From T3Sed10-241 sp036796255 (GTDB taxonomy: Bacteria; Bacteroidota; Bacteroidia; Flavobacteriales_D; Cryomorphaceae): DNA of 64,000 bases. This document shows, in pieces, positions 18,477 to 26,372 of this stretch. Under the pieces are notes generated by a model. The model was given only the letters and a program-made list of their open reading frames with translations. It made no database searches and was not told the origin of the DNA. Made by a program: the position numbers and the translations under genes. The stretch is from the NCBI GenBank assembly GCA_036796255.1, contig DAIRDH010000001.1, positions 62,001 through 126,000 of the forward strand. Direction: 5' to 3'. How positions within the stretch are numbered: position 1 is the first letter of the stretch; each line of letters begins with the position of its first letter.

Positions 18477-18965
18477 ATGGACTCGGTGGAATACAGCAAA
18501 ATTGCCGGGATTTTTTTCCTCAGTACTGTCAAATTGTTATTTGCCCCTGGCGCTGCCATTGCTTCGGGGCTCAGTTTACCTGCCGCTATGTTAACTACCT
18601 CCTGCGGAGGGTGCTCGGGTGTGGTTTTCTTTTACTATTTCGGTCATTGGTTTAGCGAAAATTTCAGTGCTATGCTCAAGAGTCGCTCTGGAGGTAAGCA
18701 GCACAAAAATGGAGCGAGCAGGACTGCCACAGTCTTCAACCGTCGAAATCGCTTCTTGATCAAAATAAAGAGCAGAACAGGAATGATTGGGCTGGCCATA
18801 CTCACACCTGCGATAATTAGTGTGCCCGTCGGCTCAGTGCTGGCGGCACGTTATTTTTACGACAGCAAGTGGATGCTGCCTCTTTTGCTGTTTAGCACAA
18901 TAATCTGGTGTATCTTGCTCACTTATTTGTCTATTTCTATCAAACAGGACCTTTTGCAATGGTAA
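18477..18965 (+). CDS. Small integral membrane protein of unknown function
   Basis: 162 residues from the ATG at 18477; the open frame upstream overlaps upp and is spurious. The N-terminal part has two hydrophobic segments (GIFFLSTVKLLFAPGAAIAS, then GVVFFYYFGHWF) with a Cys-Gly-Gly-Cys (SCGGCSG) between them. A basic cytoplasmic stretch rich in Arg and Lys follows, then two more helices (GMIGLAILTPAIISVPVGSV; LPLLLFSTIIWCILL). The layout weakly recalls small multidrug-export-like (COG2426) proteins, but I do not recognise the family. It overlaps the following HAD phosphatase gene by 7 bases, so the two are co-expressed. Confidence 0.7.
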   Translation: MDSVEYSKIAGIFFLSTVKLLFAPGAAIASGLSLPAAMLTTSCGGCSGVVFFYYFGHWFSENFSAMLKSRSGGKQHKNGASRTATVFNRRNRFLIKIKSRTGMIGLAILTPAIISVPVGSVLAARYFYDSKWMLPLLLFSTIIWCILLTYLSISIKQDLLQW

Positions 18966-19657
18966 AGCCTTACACCGATCTTTTTTTTGACCTTGATCGC
19001 ACCTTGTGGGATTTTGATGCCAATTCGCGTATGGCCTTAGGTGAAATTTACGAATCGTTTGAATTGCAAGGCCGGGGTGTGCTCACACTGCACGATTTCA
19101 CTGAAGTGTATACAGGAATTAATGAGATGCTCTGGAAAGCGTATCGGCTCGGCAATGTGCGCAAAGCCGAGTTGCGGTCGCTGCGTTTTGCAAAAACCCT
19201 TGAGCACTTTGGTTGTCTTGATCTCGACCTTGGCAGGCAGATCGGCGATGCATACGTTGAGATAAGCCCGCTCAAAACCACCCTTATGCCCAATGCTATA
19301 GAAGTGCTCGATCACCTCGCTGGCCATTACAGGATGCACATCATTACCAACGGATTTGATGAGGTGCAAGGGATTAAGCTCGAAAAATCAGGGCTTCAAA
19401 AGTTTTTTACGGAAGTGATCACCAGCGAAATGGCATCGGCGCGGAAGCCTGACCCGATGGTGTTTAAACTCGCTTTCGCAAAAGCGAAAACAGCTGCAGG
19501 GCGCTCAGTGATGATAGGCGATGACCTTGATACAGATATATCAGGAGCCCGCAATGTGGGGATGGATCAGGTGTATTTCAACCCCGGCGCGAATAAGCAT
19601 GCAGAGGAAGTGACCTTTGAAATCAGAGACCTGAACGAACTCAGACAGTTGCTTTAG
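18959..19657 (+). CDS. HAD-superfamily phosphatase, YjjG-like (pyrimidine nucleotidase)
   Basis: 232 residues from the ATG at 18959. HAD motif I is FFDLDRTLWDFD near the N-terminus, motif II is HIITNGFDE, motif III is the Lys in ARKPDPMVF, and motif IV is MIGDDLDTDI, so the phosphatase machinery is complete. The helical cap inserted after motif I and the overall pattern fit the YjjG subfamily, which dephosphorylates pyrimidine monophosphates, including non-canonical ones. Substrate is inferred from the family and from the nearby upp gene. Its 3' end overlaps the convergent psd gene by 17 bases. Confidence 0.85.
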   Translation: MVKPYTDLFFDLDRTLWDFDANSRMALGEIYESFELQGRGVLTLHDFTEVYTGINEMLWKAYRLGNVRKAELRSLRFAKTLEHFGCLDLDLGRQIGDAYVEISPLKTTLMPNAIEVLDHLAGHYRMHIITNGFDEVQGIKLEKSGLQKFFTEVITSEMASARKPDPMVFKLAFAKAKTAAGRSVMIGDDLDTDISGARNVGMDQVYFNPGANKHAEEVTFEIRDLNELRQLL

Positions 19658-20306
19658 GAAATGTGGCCAAAATTGTCTGGCTGCCTTTCACCATCTCGTC
19701 TATGCTGACCTTCACTTCGCTACCCAGCGGTAAAAATACATCGACACGCGATCCAAATTTGATAAACCCGAACTCAGCTGACTGCTGCGCCACATCATTT
19801 TCCCTTGCATAGCATATAATGCGGCGCGCCACGGCTCCTGCTATTTGCCTGAAAAGGATTTCAGTGCCGCTGCCATGGGCTACCACTACCGTGGTGCGTT
19901 CATTTTCCGCACTTGATTTGGGATGCCAGGCCACGAGATACTTCCCGGGGTGGTATTTGAAATACTTTACGATTCCACTGATTGGAAACCAGTTGATGTG
20001 AACGTTGAGTGGCGACATGAAGATCGAAACTTGCAAGCGACGGTCATTGAAGTACTCGGTTTCTTCTACCTCTTCGATTACAACCACTTTGCCATCAGCA
20101 GGGCAGAGCACTGCTCCGTCTATTTCAACTGCCAGCCGTCGCGGAACCCTAAAGAATTGCAAAATCAATACCAAAACGACTAGGGTTGGTACTGCAGCAA
20201 TGGCAATTGCCAATGGACCTAAGAAAAAGTATAACAGCGCATTTATGGCCAACAGAATTATGATTGTCAGCGAGATAATGGTGCGCCCTTCTTTGTGAAA
20301 TTTCAT
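19641..20306 (-). CDS. psd: Phosphatidylserine decarboxylase, short PSD-B-like form
   Basis: Makes phosphatidylethanolamine, the main membrane lipid. It has 221 residues, the short archaetidylserine-decarboxylase-like form common in Bacteroidota. Two hydrophobic helices lie at the N-terminus. The decarboxylase core has CPADGKVVVIEEV, SIFMSPLNVHINWFPISG and YHPGKYLVAW. The self-cleavage site is FGS in GFIKFGSRVD near residue 180, where Ser becomes the pyruvoyl cofactor. The start is set at the ATG at 20306, one codon after a TTG. It lies 11 bases downstream of cdsA and is presumably cotranscribed with it, joining two steps of one lipid pathway. Confidence 0.93.
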   Translation of the reverse strand: MKFHKEGRTIISLTIIILLAINALLYFFLGPLAIAIAAVPTLVVLVLILQFFRVPRRLAVEIDGAVLCPADGKVVVIEEVEETEYFNDRRLQVSIFMSPLNVHINWFPISGIVKYFKYHPGKYLVAWHPKSSAENERTTVVVAHGSGTEILFRQIAGAVARRIICYARENDVAQQSAEFGFIKFGSRVDVFLPLGSEVKVSIDEMVKGSQTILATFPKATV

Positions 20307-20317
20307 CAATTGATCAT

Positions 20318-21145
20318 TTATTGGCCCGAATGTACGAAAACCATTAAGTAAGTAAACACCATTGGGCTCGCGAGCAATACCCCGTCAAAACGGTCCAGAA
20401 TTCCCCCATGCCCGGGAAGCAGGTTGCTGGAGTCCTTCACCCGCGCACTGCGCTTGAGCAATGATTCAACGAGATCACCTAAGGTGGCCGACACTACAAT
20501 GATGAGCCCCAACATAACCCAGTGAAAAATACTGAGATCATTGGTATAAGTCGCCATGACAATGGCCCCGGCTATCCCCAGGACGGCACCCCCAACTGCT
20601 CCTTCCACAGTTTTCTTGGGAGAGATGCGCTCGAAAAGTTTTGTTTTGCCAAAAAGGCGCCCAAATACGTAGGCTCCGGTATCGTTGAGCCAAAGCACAA
20701 TAAAGAACCCCAGCACCACCTCGGGCTTGTACTCATAAAAAATTTCCTCGAATGTGAATACATTGAGCAAAGCAAGAGGTGCCATCACATAGACTATACC
20801 GATGATGGTGTGGCCAATATTGTTGAACGGATCAGGTCGCTTACGAAAAAGCTCCCAAATGAAAATGGCAATGAAAAATGGAATGCTGATCGACACAATA
20901 TAGGTCGGGAAGATTTGCAGCTTTACCAACTCAATGCCGAGGTAAAGAACAGAAGCCGTGGTAACTCCCAATATAGACTGAGGATGTACGCCACCAATTT
21001 TGGCGATGCTGTAATACTCCAGCATGCCCATCACACCAACGATGTAAAAGAGCACTGCCAAAGAATACGGAGTCCACAAAATACACCCGATCACGACGAT
21101 GAGAAATATTAACCCTGTAGATATGCGCAAAAGGAGTTCCTTCAC
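20318..21145 (-). CDS. cdsA: Phosphatidate cytidylyltransferase (CDP-diacylglycerol synthase)
   Basis: Integral membrane enzyme that activates phosphatidic acid with CTP, the entry to all phospholipids. It has 275 residues and about eight helices. The family signature appears as SPKKTVEGAVGGAVLG followed by LGDLVESLLKR, and the catalytic C-terminal motif is KDSSNLLPGHGGILDRFDG. It overlaps the DUF2007 gene by 4 bases and precedes psd, forming a small lipid-synthesis operon that continues from ftsH. Confidence 0.95.
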   Translation of the reverse strand: MKELLLRISTGLIFLIVVIGCILWTPYSLAVLFYIVGVMGMLEYYSIAKIGGVHPQSILGVTTASVLYLGIELVKLQIFPTYIVSISIPFFIAIFIWELFRKRPDPFNNIGHTIIGIVYVMAPLALLNVFTFEEIFYEYKPEVVLGFFIVLWLNDTGAYVFGRLFGKTKLFERISPKKTVEGAVGGAVLGIAGAIVMATYTNDLSIFHWVMLGLIIVVSATLGDLVESLLKRSARVKDSSNLLPGHGGILDRFDGVLLASPMVFTYLMVFVHSGQ

Positions 21146-21354
21146 AATTCGGAATCTTCAATAATTTTCTTTGCGCGAATTACGTCATCTTGCTGCACAT
21201 AAAGTTCAATTTGCCCAATTACCGGATAAAAAGAGTCCTTCTGGTTGAGTACAACAGCACCTACTTCGCTTTCCGCGAGTAGGTGCTTAATGAGTTCAAC
21301 ATTGTGCAGAAAAGTACTGCTATAAACGCAAATCCATTGATCCTTGAGCGTCAT
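21142..21354 (-). CDS. DUF2007 family small protein
   Basis: 70-residue protein with a ferredoxin-like pattern: WICVYSSTFLHNVELIKHLL, a glycine-containing turn, then IELYVQQDDVIRAKKIIED. This fits DUF2007 (putative signal-transducing domain, PF09413), whose function is not established. It is placed between ftsH and cdsA, with 20 bases to ftsH and a 4-base overlap with cdsA. No membrane segment or signal peptide is visible. Confidence 0.8.
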   Translation of the reverse strand: MTLKDQWICVYSSTFLHNVELIKHLLAESEVGAVVLNQKDSFYPVIGQIELYVQQDDVIRAKKIIEDSEL

Positions 21355-21374
21355 ATGGTCGTGTCGTTGATCGA

Positions 21375-23507
21375 CTACTTGGTTTCTTCAGCTTTCTCCT
21401 CTGAGGGTATTTCGTCGCTTTCAGATGTCGAGCCTTTGTCTGTTTCCTCCTCAGTCGAATTCTCAGCGGGCTTATCTTCAGTCTTTTTTGTTGAAGAATT
21501 TGGTTTGCTGCCTTCACTGAGCTTTTCTTTTCCGTGAGGGATCAAAGGCTCCTCTTGTTCAAAGGGCCGCTTTCCAAATATTTCCTGTAGGTTTTCTTTA
21601 AAGATCACTTCTTTTTCCAGCAGGAGATTGGCCAAAAGATCCAGTTTATCTTGATTTTCTGTGAGCAGTTGCTTGGCGCGGACATACTGCAGGTCAATGA
21701 TCTTTTTCACCTCTTTGTCAATCAATTCAGAAGTCTTTTCACTGTATGGCTTTTGGAAATTGTAGTCAGAAGAGCCAGAACTGTCGTAAAAGCTGATGTT
21801 ACCAAGTGCTTCGTTCAGTCCGTATACCGTTACCATCGCGTAGGCTTGCTTGGTGACCTTCTCGAGGTCACTCAAAGCTCCGGTTGATATTTCTTTAAAA
21901 GCTACATCTTCAGCTGCCCTACCGCCCAATGCAGCGCACATTTCATCCAAGATTTGATTGGTGGTATTGAGTTGTCTTTCTTCTGGAAGGTACCATGCAG
22001 CTCCGAGCGATTGACCCCGGGGTACAATGGTAACTTTCACCAAAGGTGAAGCATGTTCGAGCAACCATGACACAGTGGCATGTCCCGCCTCGTGGTAAGC
22101 AATGACTTTCTTCTCTTTTTTGGTGATAATCTTGTTCTTCTTTTCCAAACCGCCAATTACGCGGTCTACAGCGTCGAGAAAGTCCTGCTTGGCAACCTTT
22201 TTCTTGGCTTTTCGTGCTGCGATCAGGGCTGCCTCATTACAGATGTTGGCAATATCAGCCCCGCTAAAGCCCGGTGTTTGCTTGGCCAGGAAGTCAATAT
22301 CTATTGACTCGTCCACTTTGATCGGAGCAAGGTGTACTTTGAAAATTTCTTTGCGCTCGTTAAGGTCGGGCATGTCTACGTAGATCTGCCTGTCGAAGCG
22401 ACCGGCACGCATCAATGCCCGGTCGAGAATGTCGGCGCGGTTGGTGGCAGCGAGGATAATTACGCCACTATTGGTGCCGAAACCATCCATCTCCGTGAGC
22501 AGCTGATTGAGCGTATTTTCACGCTCATCATTGGCGCCCATGCTGGCGCTCTTGCCGCGGGCACGGCCTATGGCATCAATCTCATCGATGAAGATGATGG
22601 CAGGAGCTTTCTCTTTCGCTTGTTTGAACAGGTCACGCACCCTTGAGGCACCTACCCCCACAAACATCTCAACGAAATCAGAGCCTGATAAAGAGAAGAA
22701 AGGTACCTGTGCTTCTCCTGCCACGGCTTTGGCTAATAGCGTTTTACCTGTACCAGGAGGGCCTACGAGTAGCGCACCTTTCGGAATTTTCGCACCCAAT
22801 GTGGTATATTTCTTCGGGTTTTTGAGGAAGTCAACGATTTCCTGAATCTCTTCTTTGGCGCCTTCAAGTCCGGCTACATCGTTGAAGGTGACGTTGGTTC
22901 CTTTGGTCTTGTCAAAGAGCTGTGCTTTGGATTTGCCAATGTTAAAGAGTTGCCCACCGGCTGCCCCACCACCGCTGATGCGGCGCATTACAAACATCCA
23001 CACCGCTATCATAATTCCGATAAACAGGATCCACGTGATGAGCTCTTTACCCCATTCGCTGCGGGTTTTGTAATCGTACGCGAGGTCGTATTCTTTGTTC
23101 CAGCGGTCCAGTTTTTCCTGAAAGCTATCAGCTGGACCAACATCAAATTTATAATGGGGGCCAGTGCTTTCGGCACCGCTTACCAATGGAGTACGAATGC
23201 GTCGGCGGTGTTTTTCATCGTTAAGGGCCTCCTTTTTGAGATAAACTTCAGCCATTTGCTTATTGAAGACTACGACGCGCTCTACTTCACTATTGGTGAC
23301 CATCTGCTCAAACTCTGACAGATTGATATCAGTGGTGGTTCCGCTCCAGTTGAAGAGGTTAAGCGAGATGAGAATCAAGCCAATGATGGCGTAAATCCAA
23401 TAAAAATTAAAAGGCTTGCCAGAGCCAGCAGGGCCGTTATTGCCTCCTGAAGGATTGATTTTCTTCTTGAGGTTTTCGTATTGTTTATTTTCTTTCTTTT
23501 CAGACAT
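21375..23507 (-). CDS. ftsH: ATP-dependent zinc metalloprotease FtsH
   Basis: Membrane-anchored AAA protease that degrades misfolded and regulatory membrane proteins. It has 710 residues. The N-terminal helix (about 36-55), periplasmic domain and second helix (about 156-175) come first. The AAA domain has Walker A GPPGTGKT at 249-256, Walker B IIFIDEID near 304-311, and the arginine-finger region ALMRAGRFDRQ. The M41 domain has HEAGH at 472-476, whose histidines bind zinc. An unusually acidic Glu/Ser/Thr-rich tail of about 70 residues follows the protease domain and is probably disordered. It lies 17 bases after rsfS and precedes DUF2007 and cdsA. Confidence 0.97.
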   Translation of the reverse strand: MSEKKENKQYENLKKKINPSGGNNGPAGSGKPFNFYWIYAIIGLILISLNLFNWSGTTTDINLSEFEQMVTNSEVERVVVFNKQMAEVYLKKEALNDEKHRRRIRTPLVSGAESTGPHYKFDVGPADSFQEKLDRWNKEYDLAYDYKTRSEWGKELITWILFIGIMIAVWMFVMRRISGGGAAGGQLFNIGKSKAQLFDKTKGTNVTFNDVAGLEGAKEEIQEIVDFLKNPKKYTTLGAKIPKGALLVGPPGTGKTLLAKAVAGEAQVPFFSLSGSDFVEMFVGVGASRVRDLFKQAKEKAPAIIFIDEIDAIGRARGKSASMGANDERENTLNQLLTEMDGFGTNSGVIILAATNRADILDRALMRAGRFDRQIYVDMPDLNERKEIFKVHLAPIKVDESIDIDFLAKQTPGFSGADIANICNEAALIAARKAKKKVAKQDFLDAVDRVIGGLEKKNKIITKKEKKVIAYHEAGHATVSWLLEHASPLVKVTIVPRGQSLGAAWYLPEERQLNTTNQILDEMCAALGGRAAEDVAFKEISTGALSDLEKVTKQAYAMVTVYGLNEALGNISFYDSSGSSDYNFQKPYSEKTSELIDKEVKKIIDLQYVRAKQLLTENQDKLDLLANLLLEKEVIFKENLQEIFGKRPFEQEEPLIPHGKEKLSEGSKPNSSTKKTEDKPAENSTEEETDKGSTSESDEIPSEEKAEETK

Positions 23508-23524
23508 TTGATAGGTCTATGGAA

Positions 23525-23899
23525 CTACATTTGATATTCAATCTCCTTAACATCGGCATCTGCCCAAAGTTTTTCGAGATTGTAGAAGTGTCGCGTTTCT
23601 TCGCGAAAAATGTGAACAACTACGTCAAAATAGTCTAAGAGTATCCACTCGCTTTTGTCCTTTCCCTCTTTGTGCACTGGGTTTTCACCTATTTCTTTGT
23701 TAACTTGACGTTCAACAGACCTGGCAATGGCCTCAACCTGGGTATCTGAGGTTCCGTGACAAATTACGAAATGATTTGTGACAGCATTGTTAAGGTCGCG
23801 CATGTCAATGGTGCAAATTTCTTTGCCCTTTACTTCCTGAATGCCCCTAACAACAGATGCAACTAATTCAACTGAATTATCTTTGGATGTCTTACTCAT
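23525..23899 (-). CDS. rsfS: Ribosomal silencing factor RsfS
   Basis: Binds ribosomal protein L14 and blocks subunit joining when nutrients are short. It has 124 residues. Family motifs include ICTIDMRDLNNAVTNHFVIC, GTSDTQVEAIARSVE, and SEWILLDYFDVVVHIF, which is diagnostic. It is the first gene of the leftward ftsH-cdsA-psd run and is divergent from birA across 75 bases. Confidence 0.94.
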   Translation of the reverse strand: MSKTSKDNSVELVASVVRGIQEVKGKEICTIDMRDLNNAVTNHFVICHGTSDTQVEAIARSVERQVNKEIGENPVHKEGKDKSEWILLDYFDVVVHIFREETRHFYNLEKLWADADVKEIEYQM

Positions 23900-23921
23900 T
23901 CATCGGTTTTAATAAGAAGTG

Positions 23922-23929
23922 CAAAATTA
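23922..23929 (-). promoter_or_regulatory. Candidate -7 box for rsfS
   Basis: Read on the minus strand, TAATTTTG fits TAnnTTTG exactly and lies 22 bases before the rsfS ATG, in the gap shared with birA. No matching -33 TTG is seen, so this is only a tentative promoter. Confidence 0.35.
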
Positions 23930-23974
23930 CGCAATTTAGCGCTTTACTAGTGTGATGTCGTTTTATCTGAATTC

Positions 23975-24712
23975 ATGCAACATATAAATCAAAAATACAC
24001 CGAACTCCGCACGGTCGACTCTACGAACAACTATGTTGCCAACGCGATAGATTCAGGTAATTATGAGTCAGGGACTGCTATTTTGGCGCATTTTCAGGAA
24101 AATGGCAAAGGGCAGAGGGGAAGTTCATGGCAGAGTAATCCCGGGGAGAACCTCACCTTCAGTTTTGCAATACCCAGTGAATTTTTGCCTTTGCGGAGCC
24201 ATTTTTTGATCTCCAAAGCAATTTCTATCGCTATATGGGAAACTTTGCATGAAAATTTACAACTCGATCCGCACATCAAGTGGCCCAATGACTTATTGGT
24301 CAACGGGCGCAAGCTCGCCGGAATGCTGATTGAGAGCAAGCTACAAGAGCGTCGGTACAGTATTGTAGGTGTAGGCCTGAACGTGAATCAAGTGGAGTTT
24401 AATTCAGGCCTGAAAGCCACGAGTATGGCTTTGGAGTTGGGCCGCAGGCTGGATATCTCAAATGTGTTCCACACTTTGTTGTCAAAAATTGATGATTGGC
24501 TCACATGGTTGCACAGTGGCGATTACGCGCTTATCAATCAGGTGTATGCACAAAATTTGTTCGGATACCGAAGGTGGGTTTCGCTTGAATTGGCAGGACA
24601 ATCCTTTAAGGGTATGATTACCGACGTAGATGATCAGGGAATGCTGCTCGTGCATTCCAGTCAGGGGAAGGCTGCGCAATATGCGCCAAAGGAAATTAAA
24701 ATCAGCTACTGA
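23975..24712 (+). CDS. birA: Biotin--[acetyl-CoA-carboxylase] ligase (BirA without DNA-binding domain)
   Basis: Attaches biotin to the carboxylase carrier protein. It has 245 residues and starts directly with the catalytic domain (TELRTVDSTNNYV), lacking the N-terminal helix-turn-helix of E. coli BirA. It is therefore a ligase and not a repressor. The biotinyl-AMP loop is NGKGQRGSSWQS. The substrate pocket KWPNDLLVNGRKLAGML and IVGVGLNVNQ are intact, and a small SH3-like C-terminal domain follows. Its end overlaps the convergent SRPBCC gene by 11 bases. Confidence 0.94.
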   Translation: MQHINQKYTELRTVDSTNNYVANAIDSGNYESGTAILAHFQENGKGQRGSSWQSNPGENLTFSFAIPSEFLPLRSHFLISKAISIAIWETLHENLQLDPHIKWPNDLLVNGRKLAGMLIESKLQERRYSIVGVGLNVNQVEFNSGLKATSMALELGRRLDISNVFHTLLSKIDDWLTWLHSGDYALINQVYAQNLFGYRRWVSLELAGQSFKGMITDVDDQGMLLVHSSQGKAAQYAPKEIKISY

Positions 24713-25103
24713 GTTCTACACCCAGCCGATCGGCGATGTAATCGAAAAGGTTGGCCAAAGGTTTTTCAACCATCATCTTCAAGAATGGATTCACATTCGC
24801 GTTCATGATTTGATGCGCCTTGGTGCTTCCATTGTCATCGGCCAGGTATACCTCAAGTGTAAAAGGGAATGGAGAGCGATCGCCACTTTGGAGTTTGATT
24901 TTATCAGGGCGCTCGGTGCTTTCAAGTTGCAAGTCGATGGTTGCAGTGCCTTGCACCTTAAAGCTGCAATAAGTTTCTGTACTTTCCCATTCAGAGATGC
25001 GCTCTTGCGGCAAAAGATTCTTAAAGTTGTTGAGGTCAAGAAGGTAATCAAACACACGCTCTCTCGGTGCGATCACCGTAACCGTTTTACTTTCAATTGT
25101 CAT
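24702..25103 (-). CDS. SRPBCC (START/Bet v1-like) family protein
   Basis: 133 residues with the helix-grip pattern of the SRPBCC superfamily: an initial strand ending in VTVIAPRERVFDYLLDLNNF, a central sheet (TYCSFKVQGTATIDLQLE, FPFTLEVYL), and a long C-terminal helix (NPFLKMMVEKPLANLFDYIA). Such proteins bind hydrophobic ligands or act as aromatase or CoxG-like factors; the ligand cannot be told from the sequence. It is translationally linked to pyrE (11-base overlap), an arrangement I believe is common in Bacteroidota. Confidence 0.83.
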   Translation of the reverse strand: MTIESKTVTVIAPRERVFDYLLDLNNFKNLLPQERISEWESTETYCSFKVQGTATIDLQLESTERPDKIKLQSGDRSPFPFTLEVYLADDNGSTKAHQIMNANVNPFLKMMVEKPLANLFDYIADRLGVELSS

Positions 25104-25749
25104 GTTCCGCTTTGTTCCATGTATCTGGCGATTTGCGCCATGCTTCGAGCGAGCCTTTGGCCGTCTTGCTAATGTATTTTGATTTGATGGCCTGGTTGAT
25201 CAGGTGGTTGTAATCCGTAAGTGTAACCAACCTGCAATTGGCTTCAAGAAAATTCTTCTCTGCCACTTCAAAGCCATATGTAAAAATGGCCGCCATACCC
25301 TTCACGTCACAGCCCGCTTCACGCAAAGCCTGCACTGCCGAGAGGCTGCTGCTTCCGGTTGAAACCAAATCTTCGATCACCACTACAGATGCTCCCGATT
25401 CGACATGTCCCTCGATTCTATTGCCCAGGCCATGCCCTTTGGAGGCGGCGCGCACGTATACAAAGGGTACGCCCAATTCTTGTGCAATCAATGCTCCTTG
25501 GGCAATGCCTCCCGTAGCCACACCAGCTATCACTTCTGGTTTTCCAAAATGATCTGCAATTTCCTTCACGAATTCCTGCCTGATAAAGGTGCGAATGCGG
25601 GGATAGGAAAGTGTGATACGATTGTCACAATAAATAGGTGATTGCCACCCACTGGCCCACGTGAAGGGGGCTTCAGGGCTCAATTTGACTGCTTTGATTT
25701 GTAAGAGAAATTCAGCTACTTTTAGCGCCGAATCACGGTTAGATTGCAT
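25093..25749 (-). CDS. pyrE: Orotate phosphoribosyltransferase
   Basis: Makes orotidine 5'-phosphate from orotate and PRPP in de novo pyrimidine synthesis. It has 218 residues. The PRPP motif is VVVIEDLVSTGSSSLSAVQA, and the active-site loop is VYVRAASKGHGLGNRIEG. The orotate pocket PFTWASGWQSPIYCDNR lies near the N-terminus. The start codon lies 8 bases from that of the divergent NUDIX gene, so the promoters of the two must overlap the coding sequence of the other gene. Confidence 0.95.
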   Translation of the reverse strand: MQSNRDSALKVAEFLLQIKAVKLSPEAPFTWASGWQSPIYCDNRITLSYPRIRTFIRQEFVKEIADHFGKPEVIAGVATGGIAQGALIAQELGVPFVYVRAASKGHGLGNRIEGHVESGASVVVIEDLVSTGSSSLSAVQALREAGCDVKGMAAIFTYGFEVAEKNFLEANCRLVTLTDYNHLINQAIKSKYISKTAKGSLEAWRKSPDTWNKAEHDN

Positions 25750-25757
25750 GGCGGCAA

Positions 25758-26372
25758 ATGTATAAAGTTTTCTTGAACGACAAGGTGATAATCCTCACCG
25801 CAGGTTTCGATTTAGAGCTGATGGGCAACAAGATGTTGTACTTTAGGTATGATGATTTTGAAGAAATCTACTTTATCATATCCCTGCTCGAAGATCATCC
25901 CGGGCTTAAAGGCGTTGTGATACAAGATGAAGCAATCGATGAATTGTGGGCTGATTTCAGGGCGCACTTTCGTGAAATAGACGCCGCAGGTGGGCTTGTG
26001 ATGAATGACAAATCTGAAGTTCTTCTGATCAATCGCTTGGGCAAGTGGGATTTGCCGAAAGGCAAGCATGAAGAGGGTGAATCAATTCCCGAATGCGCAT
26101 TGCGAGAAGTGGAGGAGGAGTGTGGCATTTCCAGGCTCGTGTTGGGCAAAGCGCTGCCAGCTACTTATCACACGTATACCATGAAGGGAATAAGGTATCT
26201 AAAACGCACCCATTGGTTTGAGATGCATGGCGATCAAAGTGAATTGACGCCCCAAAAGGAAGAAGGTATAGTGGAAGCCAAATGGTTTGCACCACAGGCC
26301 ATAGATTGGGAGCACATGCCCACATACCCTAACATTAAAATCCTTGTAGACCAGTTCAAGGCCTCTCACTGA
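25758..26372 (+). CDS. NUDIX hydrolase with N-terminal extension domain
   Basis: 204 residues. The complete Nudix box lies at 102-124, in the form G-x5-E-x7-R-E-V-E-E-E-C-G-I, preceded by RLGKWDLPKGK. An N-terminal domain of about 75 residues (MYKVFLNDKVIILT) is typical of a Bacteroidota-specific group. The enzyme should cleave a nucleoside diphosphate linked to some group; the substrate is unknown. It is divergent from pyrE with only 8 bases between start codons. Its 3' end overlaps the next convergent gene by 7 bases. Confidence 0.9.
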   Translation: MYKVFLNDKVIILTAGFDLELMGNKMLYFRYDDFEEIYFIISLLEDHPGLKGVVIQDEAIDELWADFRAHFREIDAAGGLVMNDKSEVLLINRLGKWDLPKGKHEEGESIPECALREVEEECGISRLVLGKALPATYHTYTMKGIRYLKRTHWFEMHGDQSELTPQKEEGIVEAKWFAPQAIDWEHMPTYPNIKILVDQFKASH

